64,000 bases of DNA from Lates calcarifer (Eukaryota; Chordata; Actinopteri; Centropomidae), in the NCBI RefSeq assembly GCF_001640805.2, contig NC_066837.1, positions 19,592,501-19,656,500 on the forward strand, read 5' to 3'. The position numbers and the translations under genes were made by a program. Below the pieces are notes generated by a model. The model was not told the DNA's origin, did not search any database, and saw only the letters and a program-made list of their open reading frames with translations. Shown here piece by piece: positions 46,001-56,620 of the stretch; positions within the stretch are counted from its first letter, which is position 1, and every line of letters starts with the position of its first letter.

Positions 46001-47801
46001 TATTAGAAAGGAGGAGGGGACTTATGTATTGAGCAGAATGGTCACCTTTTCTTCTCCACAACTGTTCCCTAATGTACCTGACCACATTTAATTCAGTGGG
46101 GGTGGTGCAGTTCAAATCCACACAAACTTCATTTTGTCTCTAGTGGACAGTTCTGTATTAAAACACACACAAACACATTTCATACCTTGCCAGCAGTGAC
46201 AGTGCGAAGTGTGTCGATGAGTCGCAGCTTGATGGTCAGATCGGTCATAGCGTCCACATACTTGTAACATTCTTGTACCATTTTGGCAACAGCCTGATAA
46301 GACAGCGAGCACAACACAAATTAGATGTAGGTGTCACTAATGAGAGCCTGACAAAAAATGACTGTAGCAAACCATCTCTGAGGTCCTGTGCATTTAGTTT
46401 TTGGTCATAGATACTTTCCTAAATTTTCAAACGTTTATTTGCCAGTCACTGGAAATTGTTTAGTGGAATCCAAGTAAAAATGTAAAGTGGAACATTGTAG
46501 ACAAGAATTAACTCTATCTTGACTAAAAATAACGGTTTTCATTCTTGGAATGATATGAAAACATGGGACTGGGAATGTAATTGGTTACAAATCAGGGATA
46601 AAGAAGAACCTTACCTGTTTGAGCTGACTCCTCCTTTTTGTAAGCAACATGATGTTTTCATTCAAGGCATCCCAGTCCTTGGCTTCATAACACATCTGAA
46701 CCACAGCCACAAGTATTCTGGAGGTCGACACCATGTCTGATGCCTGAGCAAGGGTTGAGGGCAGAGAAATAAACATTCAGACAGAAAATACCCACAAAAA
46801 AGGGGCAGCACAGTGGTGCAGTGGTTAGCTGTCAGTGGTTGCACTGTCGCCTCACAGCAAAAAGGTTTCAACGGTTCGACTGGGGCTTTTCTGTGTGGAG
46901 TTTTCACGTTCTCCCTGTGCCTGTGTGGGTTTTTTTCCTTGTACTCTGGCTTCCTCACACAGTTCAGAGACAAGAGTGAATGTGAGTGTAAATGGTCGTT
47001 AGTCTTATATGTCAGCACTGTGATAGATTAATGATCTGTCCAGGGTATACCCCGCCTCTCACTCAATGGCAGCTGGGATTGGCTCCAGCCCCAGTCCAGC
47101 CCAGACGGGCTCAGAAATAATGTCAAATCATATAGAGAAGTGTCACTGTATATATATCATTTTCATTTGGGGCTCAACGTGCACAGCTAAACGAAGGGAG
47201 AGTAAACAAAATGTACTGATACGGCACAACGCCACATATATACAATACGCTGACTTACTGTTCTAGTTTGTTTCTCCAATGACAACAAGCTCTCGATGGC
47301 CTCCTGCAGCTTGCCCTCCTACAGCAGAATAACACACAAACTCAGCGTCAGTTACACTCATAGCTAACATAAATGACAAAAGTTAACTTCTTCCATTGCA
47401 CAGTAAGGCACTTCGTGTGGTTAGCTAGTTAGCTTCAATGCCAATGACTAGGCTGCTAGCATGCTAGCGAGCTTCGTAACAACAACAAATGTGTATGTGG
47501 TAATAAAAGAGCAAAAGAAATAGGTGGAGGTTAAAAATAAGTCTACATTTAAGATTTTTTTTACTCAATATATTGGTTATGTGAGAATTCCGGGTGGTGC
47601 TAAAGCAAGTGTGTGTGTTAGCTCGGATGCTAACACACTGATCCTGATAGACCATGACTCAGCCGGCGCTGGCCTATTTCACTCTCTGCTTACTTTAGCC
47701 ATTTTCTCGCATTCCGGGAGACGCTGGTCTACAGTTGAACTGTAGTCGATCTCCATCTTCACAATCCTGCCATCGGACCTTTCAGATCGCTCCTCGGACA
47801 T
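42842..47801 (-). CDS. psmd12: psmd12: 26S proteasome regulatory subunit RPN5 (PSMD12), complete gene with one frame break
   Basis: Eleven exons from the ATG (47799-47801) to the TGA (43045-43047), plus a 3'UTR to about 42842, encode an RPN5/PSMD12 orthologue. Omitting one extra base in exon 8, the total is 456 codons plus stop, the length I recall for human PSMD12. PSMD12 is a lid subunit of the 19S regulatory particle: an N-terminal helical-repeat solenoid followed by a C-terminal PCI domain that packs against other lid subunits. Landmarks are [20 protein letters not shown] at the N-terminus, [20 protein letters not shown] in the middle, and the PCI-domain end [16 protein letters not shown]...KEEMIHNLQ. 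The promoter side (47802-47960) has two CCAAT boxes, and a TGACTCAGC element sits at the start of intron 1. The protein is soluble, with no signal peptide. psmd12 is tandem with helz and divergent from pitpnc1. Confidence 0.98.
43045..43254 (-). CDS. psmd12: psmd12 exon 11: residues 388-456 and stop codon
   Basis: Encodes [20 protein letters not shown], then [20 protein letters not shown] and ends KEEMIHNLQ followed by TGA. The C-terminus is identical to human. The 3'UTR follows to the left. Confidence 0.97.
   Translation of the reverse strand, partial: ESEEFLSSLVVNKTIYAKVDRLAGIINFQRPKDPNDLLNDWSHKLNSLMSLVNKTTHLIAKEEMIHNLQ
43518..43595 (-). CDS. psmd12: psmd12 exon 10, residues 362-387 (PCI domain)
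   Basis: Encodes [20 protein letters not shown], then LDLSID. This is the winged-helix part of the PCI domain. Acceptor CCCCACAG, donor GTAAGC. Confidence 0.96.
43596..44267. other. psmd12 intron 9
   Basis: About 670 nt with no repeat or gene recognised. The other psmd12 introns, apart from intron 2, are 95-375 nt and also empty. Confidence 0.85.
44268..44442 (-). CDS. psmd12: psmd12 exon 9, residues 303-361 (PCI domain)
   Basis: Encodes [20 protein letters not shown], then [20 protein letters not shown] and [17 protein letters not shown]. Acceptor TCCCAG, donor GTAAGT. Confidence 0.96.
44767..44880 (-). CDS. psmd12: psmd12 exon 8 with a 1-bp frame disruption, residues 266-303
   Basis: The exon begins [20 protein letters not shown] and continues LVHRISA. 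The conserved [10 protein letters not shown] then reads only after skipping one base at 44798/44799 (plus-strand context GTCCTGC). Neighbouring exons require phase 0 in and 2 out, but the exon is 114 nt, where 113 would fit. Read literally, the shifted frame stays open through exon 9 and stops at the exon 9/10 junction, removing most of the PCI domain. Because this subunit is essential, an inserted base in the assembly is the likeliest explanation. Confidence 0.93.
45103..45237 (-). CDS. psmd12: psmd12 exon 7, residues 221-265
   Basis: Encodes [20 protein letters not shown], then [20 protein letters not shown] and SKWQQ. Acceptor ATTTTAG, donor GTACAC. Confidence 0.96.
45451..45600 (-). CDS. 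psmd12: psmd12 exon 6, residues 171-220
   Basis: Encodes [20 protein letters not shown], then [20 protein letters not shown] and [10 protein letters not shown], with donor GTGAGA. Conservation with human is near complete. Confidence 0.97.
45873..45977 (-). CDS. psmd12: psmd12 exon 5, residues 136-170
   Basis: Encodes [20 protein letters not shown], then [15 protein letters not shown]. Acceptor CCTCACAG, donor GTAAGA. The open frame continues upstream into the intron, but IYVE is the conserved exon start. Confidence 0.97.
46186..46293 (-). CDS. psmd12: psmd12 exon 4, residues 100-135
   Basis: Encodes [20 protein letters not shown], then [16 protein letters not shown]. Acceptor CTTATCAG, donor GTATGA. 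Confidence 0.96.
46615..46743 (-). CDS. psmd12: psmd12 exon 3, residues 57-99
   Basis: Encodes [20 protein letters not shown], then [20 protein letters not shown] and LKQ, nearly identical to human. Donor GTAAGG. Confidence 0.97.
46744..47258. other. psmd12 intron 2
   Basis: More than half of this 515-nt intron is the SINE at 46802-47116. Confidence 0.9.
46802..47116 (+). mobile_element. tRNA-derived SINE in psmd12 intron 2
   Basis: The head matches a very common teleost SINE beginning GGGCGGCACGGTGGTGCAGT. It has an A box (TGGTGCAGTGG, about 46813-46823) and a B box (GGTTCGACT, about 46873). The body includes CTGTGTGGAGTTTTCACGTT, GTACTCTGGCTTCCTCACAC and TGTCCAGGGTATACCCCGCC, then GGGATTGGCTCCAGCCCC near the tail. 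It carries a short internal duplication (CAGTGGTTGCACTG) after the A box. No clean target-site duplication was seen. Confidence 0.85.
47259..47318 (-). CDS. psmd12: psmd12 exon 2, residues 37-56
   Basis: This 60-nt phase 0/0 exon encodes [20 protein letters not shown]; human has [20 protein letters not shown]. Acceptor TGCTGTAG, donor GTAAGT. Confidence 0.96.
47319..47693. other. psmd12 intron 1
   Basis: Contains the TGACTCAGC element (47653-47663), a perfect 10-bp inverted repeat GTGTGTTAGC / GCTAACACAC around a 6-nt loop (47613-47638), and clustered GCTAGC words at 47418-47470. Confidence 0.85.
47653..47663 (+). promoter_or_regulatory. NRF1/NRF2-MAF antioxidant-type element in psmd12 intron 1
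   Basis: The sequence ATGACTCAGC fits the RTGACnnnGC consensus in its strongest TGACTCAGC form. It sits about 30 nt inside psmd12 intron 1. Proteasome subunit genes are known to be induced together through NFE2L1 (NRF1) binding to such elements when proteasome activity falls. Function here is inferred. Confidence 0.6.
47694..47801 (-). CDS. psmd12: psmd12 exon 1: start codon, residues 1-36
   Basis: [20 protein letters not shown] continues to [16 protein letters not shown] before donor GTAAGC. Human reads [22 protein letters not shown]. The ATG lies in the context GCAACCATGT, which has A at -3 relative to the A of ATG counted as +1 allowing one base of slack. The transcription start is upstream and unseen. 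Confidence 0.96.
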
Positions 47802-47907
47802 GGTTGCGGTGTACGGGTAAAGATAATGTACGGGGCTTTTCTTCCCTCACGACCAAACTCAGCCAAGCAGTATTTTGCTTGTCAAATGAACGGAACGGGA
47901 CACTTGG

Positions 47908-47912
47908 CCAAT
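47908..47912 (+). promoter_or_regulatory. CCAAT box upstream of psmd12
   Basis: CCAATCAG lies about 110 nt upstream of the psmd12 ATG, the usual distance for an NF-Y site in a TATA-less promoter. A second CCAAT is 46 nt further out. Confidence 0.55.
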
Positions 47913-47953
47913 CAGAGGAGAGAGCCAAATAGCTGTCTGGGGCGCCTGAAGGA

Positions 47954-47958
47954 CCAAT
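47954..47958 (+). promoter_or_regulatory. second CCAAT box upstream of psmd12
   Basis: CCAATGAG lies about 155 nt upstream of the psmd12 ATG. Paired CCAAT boxes with spacing near 40-50 nt are typical of NF-Y-driven promoters. Confidence 0.45.
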
Positions 47959-47959
47959 G

Positions 47960-50900
47960 AGGACCAGTGTCATAGACCTAAAATTGTGTAGAGTGGATTT
48001 AAGTTATCCGTATTTAAATGTTCATATTATATGGGAATATTATAGTTAAAGCACGCAAACTATGAGATGATGAAGAATGGTGATGCATTTATGATTTTAC
48101 AAGAGTTCGTTAGACTGCATTACTATATTTCATGTCCTAAATGCCCTGTAATGATACAAGTATTTCAGTAATGACAGGTTTGAGACACTGCACAATTTGA
48201 ATATGTATGAACAAGTGGATTTGAAATTGTAAACATCCAGTTTAATATAGTTTAATATTATCTCTAAGTCTTCACAGCTGGACTTAGTAGTGATTGGCAC
48301 CTCTCTCTGGGGAGCTACTTTAATCCATCTATCAGGCGTCATTTTAATTTGGTGGAGGTGCTATCTGACAATCAGGCTTTAGTACCAAGTATGAAAAAAA
48401 TCCTTTAAAAATTCAGTGCATAACAGAATGAATTCGAAAATGACCTGAAAATGACAAGAGGCACCTTATTTTTCAATCTTCAAGTGGGAGATGGTATTGT
48501 TTTCAACATAATTACAAGCAAATACAATGACAAGTTAAAATAAAAGAAGTAAGAATGAAGAAAGAAATGAGAAAAATGCAAATAGAGGCAAACACAGAGA
48601 AAAGACAGACAAATTTAAGAGTGTGTTATGTCTGCAACAACATAGGGAACTCCAGCTAGGGAATTCACAGATTTGGACTGACGGTCCACAATGACTTTTC
48701 CTGCCCATGAACTCATAACAAGGAAAAAGACACACAAATTCAGCCACTGGAGCGAAATGTGCTGTCACTTTAACACAGTTTTACATTCCATTTTAATTTC
48801 ATCTAAGTTATTATGATGATGGAGGAAAGCACCATCAATAAAAATAATCAGGATGACAGTAAAAACAAAAGAAATCTAAAGTGTAACACTTGCACTTGCA
48901 CATAAAATGAGGAGTGTAATGAATGAAGAACTTTGTGAATGGACCTGAGCATATGAATGGACACAGAGTGTAATGATTATAGTCCACCAGTAGGTGTCCC
49001 TTTAACGTCTGCATTGTGCATTCCTGTCTTCACACAGTTCACTGCTTTGAAGCCTCCAGTGCCCCTGTAAATCAAGCTAATGTGGGTCAGTGATTTTCCT
49101 GCTCGTGGCAGAGAAAGCCCCTAAGCCCTGAGCTAAAATCAGTGTGATCCTAGTGCAGGCTCAGTGTAGACCTCAGAGGCCTGATAAACTGAACACATCT
49201 CGGACCCACTGAGAGGAAGATCAAATATGGAACAAGAACTCTGATTGCACTGACACAAAAATATTCTCAGCGCTCTGAGCACACTTTTCAAACTTACAAA
49301 ACATTAGGAAACGCTCAGCTGAAGACAGGTGACTGAAGCCTCAAATAGCCATTATCACTGTCATATATACAATCATCAATATAATCTTTCTCAGGGTGTG
49401 CAGTGCCAGGGCAAAAAATCAAACTGATGAAGCTTTAATATGCAATTTTTCAACAACAAAAAAATCTAAACCAAATACTTCCCCCTGCTAACGTTTCACC
49501 TATTTAAATGCAGCAGTTCTGTCCTGAAAAGTGGGACAGAGGTATTTGGTTATTTCAGAGCTTACAGATTTGTGTGGTATTATTGACGTGACACAGTAGT
49601 TGAGATGACATCAGGCTTTAATCTCCTTTCTAATCAACACAGACCTTACTGAAATAGTTAGGTCATCATTAGACAGCTAGCTGCTTCAAAGACACCTCTC
49701 ACATGAAAGCCCATTACTGCCCCATGGCCCTTGAGCTTCTGGGCTTCAGGTTAAGATAAACACAGACTGTCAGAGATGAAATACCACCCTGGAATTTTAA
49801 AAGAGCTGTTCCTTGTATTGTGCAAAAGAGAAAAATGAATAAAAACTTTGTTTGATTGCACAACCAGCTATCAACAAATCTGAAAATCTCTCTCTCTCTC
49901 TCTTTTTGAGTAGGGCCTTTATTAAATGGGAGATTGTGTGGAGGCAGGCAGGAGCTCGGGAGAGAGAGAACGAGAGAGAGAGAGGGATATGACATGCAAC
50001 AGGGGTCCCAAGCTGGATTCAAACCACAGACATTGTGGTTGTGTTGTGTTGTGACCATTAAGCTGTCAGAGTATCTGACAGGACCTCAGGGCAGCTTTGG
50101 TTTTCCCCTTTTTGTCAAAGTTGTTTACTTGCCAGTAATTCAGACTTGGACAGTAAAAAATAATTTTCCAAATATTGACTTCAATCAAATGATAATGATA
50201 ATAAAAGCAGCCTTTTAATGTATAATAAAAAAAAATTGTATTATTGATAAGCTCTAGTGCAATATATGTGAGCAAGATCTACAGTACCTCGAGCCTGCTA
50301 GCCCATATGCTGATAAACAAAACCGAGTGGCTCTGTCGTCCATCAGGTTTAATGCTTGCCGTGAATACAGTTACATTCAATGACAGTTTATTTTATGAGA
50401 GTTTATTTTCACTGAGCTTCAATAAACTTTGCACCCTGGTTACATTATTATACAGTATGTGGCACTGGGTATTTTACTGTGGCAGTGGGGATAGTTTTCT
50501 GGAGCGCTATTATGTAAATTCTTTCATTGAAAATATGACTTCATAATGCCCATTTAATGTGCCGCTACACAACGTTAGGCCATTTACAAGAACACACATG
50601 GGAAAACTTTAATATAAGACTGATGTGCTGTTAATGGGGCCAAAATACTCTACTACTCTACTAATATATAACTCAGATGATGCATTTCATCATAACAAAC
50701 AAAAACAAACTAATCTGCAAAAATATTTACATATTTGATTCATTTGCTTTGTGAATTATTTCTTCCTATAAACAGTACTATATCCCATACATTTACATTC
50801 AGATTCTGTTTCAGAGTTTGCCACTCACGCAAGAATATACAGTATTTCTGGGCGGAAACACTGAATACTTGCTGATGGTGGGAAATACTGTTTGTCAGCA

Positions 50901-51540
50901 TCTTCACCACATAAATATGGAGTGTGAATTTTGCTGAGTAGACCCAAATATATCAAAGGTGTCAATGAAGCCAGCAGTATGACTCCAACCTTAATTAAAA
51001 GCGACTGTTTATTAAAAGCAAAAGGAGTAAGTGTGACTAATTTCACTCACATGAACACTCGTCACTTGCCTGAACTTTGAGGTATAAGGCCTGGCGGGCA
51101 AGCATGTTTTCATGCTTGGACGGTCATATCAGTGAGCCCTTGTTCACAGGGGGGAAATCCCACAGTGTTGACAACTCTAAACTGCTGAGGTGCATCTTCA
51201 GACCAGGGCCTGATAACAGCGTGTGGAGGAAAGATGGGAACATTTACAGCAATGTCAGTGGATGACATGTATCAAGAGAATTCTGTTCACATATGTGAAC
51301 ACCCTCAAAGCTGCAAGTCAGCACTCTAACCTCATAACTGTTTGAAATGTGCCACTGCCCAAATAGGCTACTCTTATAAATGCCTGCACTTTGGATTGCT
51401 GAAGGCAAACTGGTTATTTACTTAAATAGCAAACGCCCTGACATGGACAGTGTATGTGTGTATGTATACAGTGGTTCACTGTATATACGAGAGCAAAAGA
51501 AAGCGGGCTGAGACAGATGTTGGGTTAGTGCAGCAGTGAA
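47960..51540. other. psmd12-pitpnc1 intergenic region, psmd12 side
   Basis: No gene found. Contains the SINE relic at 49925-50085 and a short TC run at 49888-49903. Confidence 0.8.
49925..50085 (-). mobile_element. degraded tRNA-derived SINE, reverse orientation
   Basis: GAGAGAGAGAGGGATATGAC, ATGCAACAGGGGTCCCAAGC and GATTCAAACC (50016-50025, reverse complement of a B box) match a common fish SINE whose reverse strand reads ATGACATGCAACAAAGGG and GATTCGAACC. The tRNA-like end is decayed and could not fold as a functional tRNA. Confidence 0.5.
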
Positions 51541-51724
51541 GTGATGTTTCCTGTGCTGTGGCTGACTCGACCGATGTTTCCACCAAGTCGCCTACCGCGT
51601 CGTGTTTCAGCGGGTCTGCAGCAGAGGGAGGACAGGGGGGCTGGGGCTGCTGTTAACCGCTTCAATTTTCCGATTCCTCTGCAAGCTGCTTTTACAAGTG
51701 GAGGAAGAAAAAAACGGAGAAAGC

Positions 51725-51803
<79 letters not shown>

Positions 51804-51900
51804 CCCCTTCCTCCTTGTTTCGTCCGCATAACTTTGACGACAACACCCTTGAAATTTGAGTCTGCAAAGGAGGGCGGTTAAACGGGACGCCGTTTTCAAC
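51541..51900 (+). other. CpG-bearing segment with a long AG tract, upstream of pitpnc1
   Basis: An island of raised GC and CpG (51541-51670 and 51820-51895) brackets a 37-unit AG repeat about 1.2 kb upstream of the pitpnc1 ATG. It could be an alternative non-coding first exon or a distal promoter. The open frames across it are low-complexity Arg-Glu or Ser-Leu translations of the repeat and are not genes. Confidence 0.3.
51727..51801. repeat. perfect (AG)37 microsatellite
   Basis: About 75 nt of uninterrupted AG dinucleotide. It is a pure polypurine mirror repeat, able in principle to form triplex DNA. Confidence 0.97.
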
Positions 51901-52679
51901 AACACATATTTTCTTTATCAGCAATTTGGGCATTTACTTCTAACGGTGTCCCCCGTGTGTAACCTAACGGGATGAGGCAATGTCACATCCGGTCAAACAT
52001 TTTTCAAAATAAATGCCATAGTTAACGTGCTCTTAACTTACTTTGGGTGGAAAGGCTGAAAAACACAACACAACACAACAAACAACTTAACCTTTAACTC
52101 TAACCCTAATGTGAAGAATGACTGGAAAAGTCAGTGTCACTGGGACTGAAACACTGGTAATGGACTTTACTTAATAATAAACAAATAATATGAATAAATA
52201 AATAAATAAATCATTAGCTGAAGGCATCATAACAGCTTGTCAGCCTTGGTTTACAGTTTTCAGTCCCACAAATCTATAACAAGGGGGTAAAACTGTTGGC
52301 TCGAGATTATTTGATTCCAACAGATAATTTTGTTTATAGTGAAAAACAAGGTTACATAACAGCAATATTGCTTAGAAAAATACTTGCACTTGATTCATAG
52401 AACTGGGACAGCATACAGTAATATATGGGTTCACTGCAATGATTTTTGTGCCTCTGCTTTAACTGATATCCAAACAACTGAGAAAGCCTACAGTGAACCC
52501 GGGGCTTTTTGAGCCTTTTTTAAGCAGGTAATTCAGCCTTTGATACTAATAGATTCAGATGAAATAATTAAACCCATTGCCATAGTTTCATGTTTTTTAA
52601 ATATATACTATTAAGCCTAGGATATCTCGTTCAACATAACAAATTTTCACACTCTTATTTTGAAGCCTCAAATCCCATG

Positions 52680-52995
52680 TCTTCCGGTCCCGTTTGGCGC
52701 TGTTTGCGTGTCACTTGACTCGTCATGGTGTGATAGGAGGGGACAATCCTGAACCGTACTCATTTCTGCTCTTACGTCCCCCGCCGGAGAAAGTGTCCGC
52801 TGGTTCCGATGAAACAACTCAGTCGTAACTCAGGGTGTATTTCATAACCCGGGCCGACCATCCTCCCACATGCGCTGACACACGTCTCCAGATATTACAC
52901 ACATCCCGTCGGGCGGCGGAGGGAACCTTTTGCTTGGCTGGCTTGACACATAGTGAATACATTACCAGAGACGCGCAGAGGTGGTGGGGGGGAAG
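52680..52995 (+). promoter_or_regulatory. pitpnc1: pitpnc1 5'UTR / proximal promoter region
   Basis: CpG dinucleotides become frequent from about 52680 to the ATG, including CCCCCGCCGGAG, CCCGGGCCGACC and CCGTCGGGCGGCGG, while the flanks are AT-rich. No TATA box is at a convincing position. Two short upstream ORFs start at 52725 (ATG GTG TGA) and 52809 (13 codons including stop) if they are transcribed. Confidence 0.5.
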
Positions 52996-53043
52996 ATGTT
53001 GCTGAAGGAGTACAGGATATGCATGCCCCTCACGGTGGAGGAG
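52996..53043 (+). CDS. pitpnc1: pitpnc1 exon 1: cytoplasmic phosphatidylinositol transfer protein 1, residues 1-16
   Basis: The ATG opens MLLKEYRICMPLTVEE, followed by donor GTAAGT. Human PITPNC1 starts MLLKEYRICMPLTVDE and splices at the same place. PITPNC1 (RdgB-beta) is a class II PITP that carries phosphatidylinositol and phosphatidate between membranes; the lipid-binding fold is encoded by exons beyond the right edge. I scanned 53044-64000 for the next exon (YKIGQLYMISKHS-like) and did not find it, in line with the very long first intron in other vertebrates. The conserved neighbours support the call. Duplicate status (a or b) cannot be told from 16 residues. Confidence 0.93.
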
Positions 53044-53564
53044 GTAAGTTTTCTACCAATTTCTTCTTTTCTTTGTCTCATTTTTCACCAGTCCGGTACT
53101 GTTCGCGCGACTCTTGACAGCTAACCCTTTGGATGTGCTGCTCCAGACATGTGGTAGGAGGCTACACGAAGTGAGAGACACACACTTCAGCTGAACTTGA
53201 AGCACTTCAATGAAAACTCGTCCATTCCCTCATCTCTCTGTCACTTCTTCTCTGTGAAGCCCGTTTAAAACCAGTTGACAGTATGATCACTACTTCTTGT
53301 TTGATCCCACATACACCCTGAGATAAAATAACTACAACAATCCTAAGTATAGCCTGTTTCAGAAAGATAGAAACCAAACAGCGCTCTACGCGGCCACCAC
53401 GTGACACACTTTGATCGTTTGATCAGTTGATAATAGAATAAGGTAAAATTGGATCATTGTTATCTGATCAGCACCCTGAAAGACGCACTACAAGACCACT
53501 GCAATGTTGTGTGGTTTCAGAACTGTTCCTGTTTTCAAACCCACTCTCACTCACTCTCTCTCTC

Positions 53565-53568
<4 letters not shown>

Positions 53569-53602
<34 letters not shown>
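53569..53602. repeat. CA microsatellite
   Basis: Seventeen CA units following a CTCT-rich lead, about 530 nt into pitpnc1 intron 1. Confidence 0.95.
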
Positions 53603-53604
<2 letters not shown>

Positions 53605-56299
53605 TACATGTAAATTGCCTTGCATTAAATTCATGCTGCCTCATTGGTTGCACATGATAACACTAACACATCACTGAGCAGGGGGTCTCCACACTTAGTG
53701 GTGTTTCATGCTAATAGTTGCACTTGTGCTGCACTGATGGGTATCAGAAAGAAAGGGCCATTGTCTCGTCATTATCTATTTGGTCTCACATCTCAGTTTA
53801 AAATTAGAAGGTGAGGATGATTGCGTTCTCTTGTCCTGGCATGCACGCTATACAGCACGACTGCCCCCCTTTTCAATTATCACCCATGTCATTGTTTTCT
53901 AACTCATCTCCATGGCTTTGTGATGCGTGGGTGTCGTTGCTGGCTGTCTTATAGCTGAGGGCTGGTAGTCAGGTGGAATAATGGTCTCGCTGCAGCGCAG
54001 AGTCTCAACTGACACCTTGTGATTTCAGATTGTCAGTTGAAAACCCAGATGAGATTTGGTTCCTCTCTGAAGAGACATTGCATGTCTTTAGAGAAGAAGA
54101 AGTAATTAGGACATTTTTCATTTAGATAAAATCTAATTTTAGGAAAGAAAGGGAGAGATGAAGGCAGAAAAATGACTGCTCTCACTGGGCACTCACATTT
54201 CCTTCCTTTCAATCTCGTGATCTAATGATGCCCTGATCACTGGTCTGCATCAGAATGTGTAATCTGCAGTTAACAGCATCAAATTGTATGCCCATTTTCT
54301 CAGGACTGTTTGAAAGCGCTCTAGGAACCAAAGGGATCACAGTAGAGTGATGTGGAATGAGATGCATCTCTGTTTATTTTTTTACAGGCTAATGAGATGG
54401 CTGCACATTTACATGACAAGAATAATGCGTTTATTCTTCTCTCTGGTTACACCACTGACTTATGCAAAAACCTGTGATCGGAGAGGGAAATGCCATCCTC
54501 TAGTAATCCTCTAGTACTGTGGTATTATGGGAAGAATATGTTTGCAGTTTTACTTGCATGTGTAACTGAACACCTTTGCAGTGTGCCTGTGGGACATTGC
54601 ACGTGTGCATTATGTGGGTGCTTGCATTCATACGAGCATACATTTTCCTTATCAATTACCCTTTTACCGTGCATGTATTTCAAGCCCAGAGGAGTAGTGA
54701 GAGCTTTCTTGTCACGTCCACTTGTGAACAGATGGTTGTTTATGAGAAGAAAGAGTAGTGCAATTAAAGGCTTCAATTTGTGATAAATTTTGAACAAAAT
54801 GCCACAACCAAAATTCAAAACACAGCATTAGATACTGCTGTTATACCAGAACTGACAAGTCCGTTATGGATTAACAGTAAAATAGTTACATCTTGATGAT
54901 CCTAAAGGTCTGTTTATAGCTTGATAATAACCTGAACCACTAGTGTAACTAGACCTTTATTTTCAGATACATTCTGCCAACACAAAAAGAATCTGTACTT
55001 TTCATTTACATATCAATCTTTTCAATTATATTTGTAAATACACTCTGTAAATACACCATGCACTCGTACGGCCAAACATAATGGCTTGCACTTTTAACAT
55101 TAAGACCAACCTTATCAGCACCTGCTGTTGTAACTTCCTGTCACTATAAATTGCTACAGAGAAAAGCACTTCCTTTACAGTGCAGGCTAAATCTAAAATG
55201 TGATACACATCCAACTCAGGGTTAGGCCACAGCCGGTTCAAGCTGCTGATAATTTGTTGTTTACTGGCTGGTGGGCTGTTTTTGCAAGGCTGTAAGGCCA
55301 CAAGCTTTTACACTATACTCAAGATATAACATATAAAAAAGAGATAGATGCATCATAGTCTCACACATTTCAGCAAAGAAGAAGGGGAGCAGCTTTGCTG
55401 CTTCTTCCTCTTCTTTTTCTTCTTTTCCTTTTTTTTTTACAAAGCAAAAGCCCTATTTGGATGAACCCCAGGAAGCAGGGCAGGGCGTCGTTGTTTGTTG
55501 ACAGTCCTAACTTAGAAAGAAGTCTACTTAATGGTCCGGAAGGGAACCATCAAGGAGGTGGCGGTTTGTTCGGTTTTGTTCTTATCGTGGCTGCACACAT
55601 TGAGCTCAGTATCTCCTAAAAGTTGACTCAATGTTTCCTGCCTGTCCAAAGGGGAGAGGAAGGAGGGACGCCTGGAAGGATAGATGGAATTAAAGGAGGA
55701 AGGGTGGAATGGACGGCGGGCTGACCGCTGCGGAGTTGAGGGGAAGGGACAGACGGAGGTAAAGGATGGCAGAGAGGACGGAAAGAGCAGAGGGAGGAGT
55801 TGGAGTAATGCGGGAAGTTCTGGGAGATTTGTCTTTCTTTTTTTTCAAATTCCCCAGGGTCATGCACTAATATGCTGTGTGTATGTGTGTGTGCGTGTAT
55901 GTGCGCTTAGCTATGGAGTCATGGGGACATGCAAGGTCACGTCTCTCTCTGTATTGTCTCTGGGAAGAGATTACCGTCTGCTGCTTGGCTGTGTTGCGTC
56001 ATCACAGCCTTACTACAGCAGATGTTGGACCGGCTATTCGAGCAGTGTTTATACAAGTTTAACAAACACCATACACACTGAGGAAATCATTTAGCAATAC
56101 CAGAGGGTATGAGCTGTTCTGTGAGCCCCAGTTTTCTGTCATCTTAATCATCTCTTGCATGTCTGGGTGTGTTCCTGGCATTGTTCTACTGCCTATCCCG
56201 TCCATTTTCCATTTATACTTCCAGTAAAGAATTAATTACTCTCTTTAATTCTCTCTACTCTCTGAGGAGTCTTTGGGTGAAACCATAAAAGTAATCACC

Positions 56300-56620
56300 T
56301 ACAGTTTCTTTACTTTAAAGCTGGAGTACAGGTCTTTTACATATAAATGAAAATCCTTACTATGGTGGATAAACCTAGGAACTGTGCAAGAAAAAAATCT
56401 GATGCTCCAGATAAAAAAAGAACTCGGAGTTCAGAGGAAAAAAAAAAAAAAATCAGAAAACGATGTGCAACATTATGAGCCCACGTCAATGGTGTCTGTG
56501 TAGTTACTCTCATGGCCAGAAGGGGGGTGACAGAAGTTCTGCAGTGCAGGTTTAAAGCAGTGACCGTATATAAAGATGGATGACATGTTTGGTAATGGGA
56601 CATGAGCCAACTAAAACATC
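56300..56620. repeat. possible dispersed fish repeat
   Basis: Phrases such as TTTAAAGCTGGAGTACAGGT and GTGACCGTATATAAAGATGG resemble a dispersed repeat often met in fish introns. The family is not identified. Confidence 0.3.

Noticed and set aside
46802..46880. Functional tRNA gene
   Set aside because: A and B boxes are present but no cloverleaf or acceptor stem; the SINE body follows directly.
51525..51933. Open frames of 85-126 codons on both strands
   Set aside because: They are translations of the AG/CT repeat (Arg-Glu or Ser-Leu runs) with no family resemblance.
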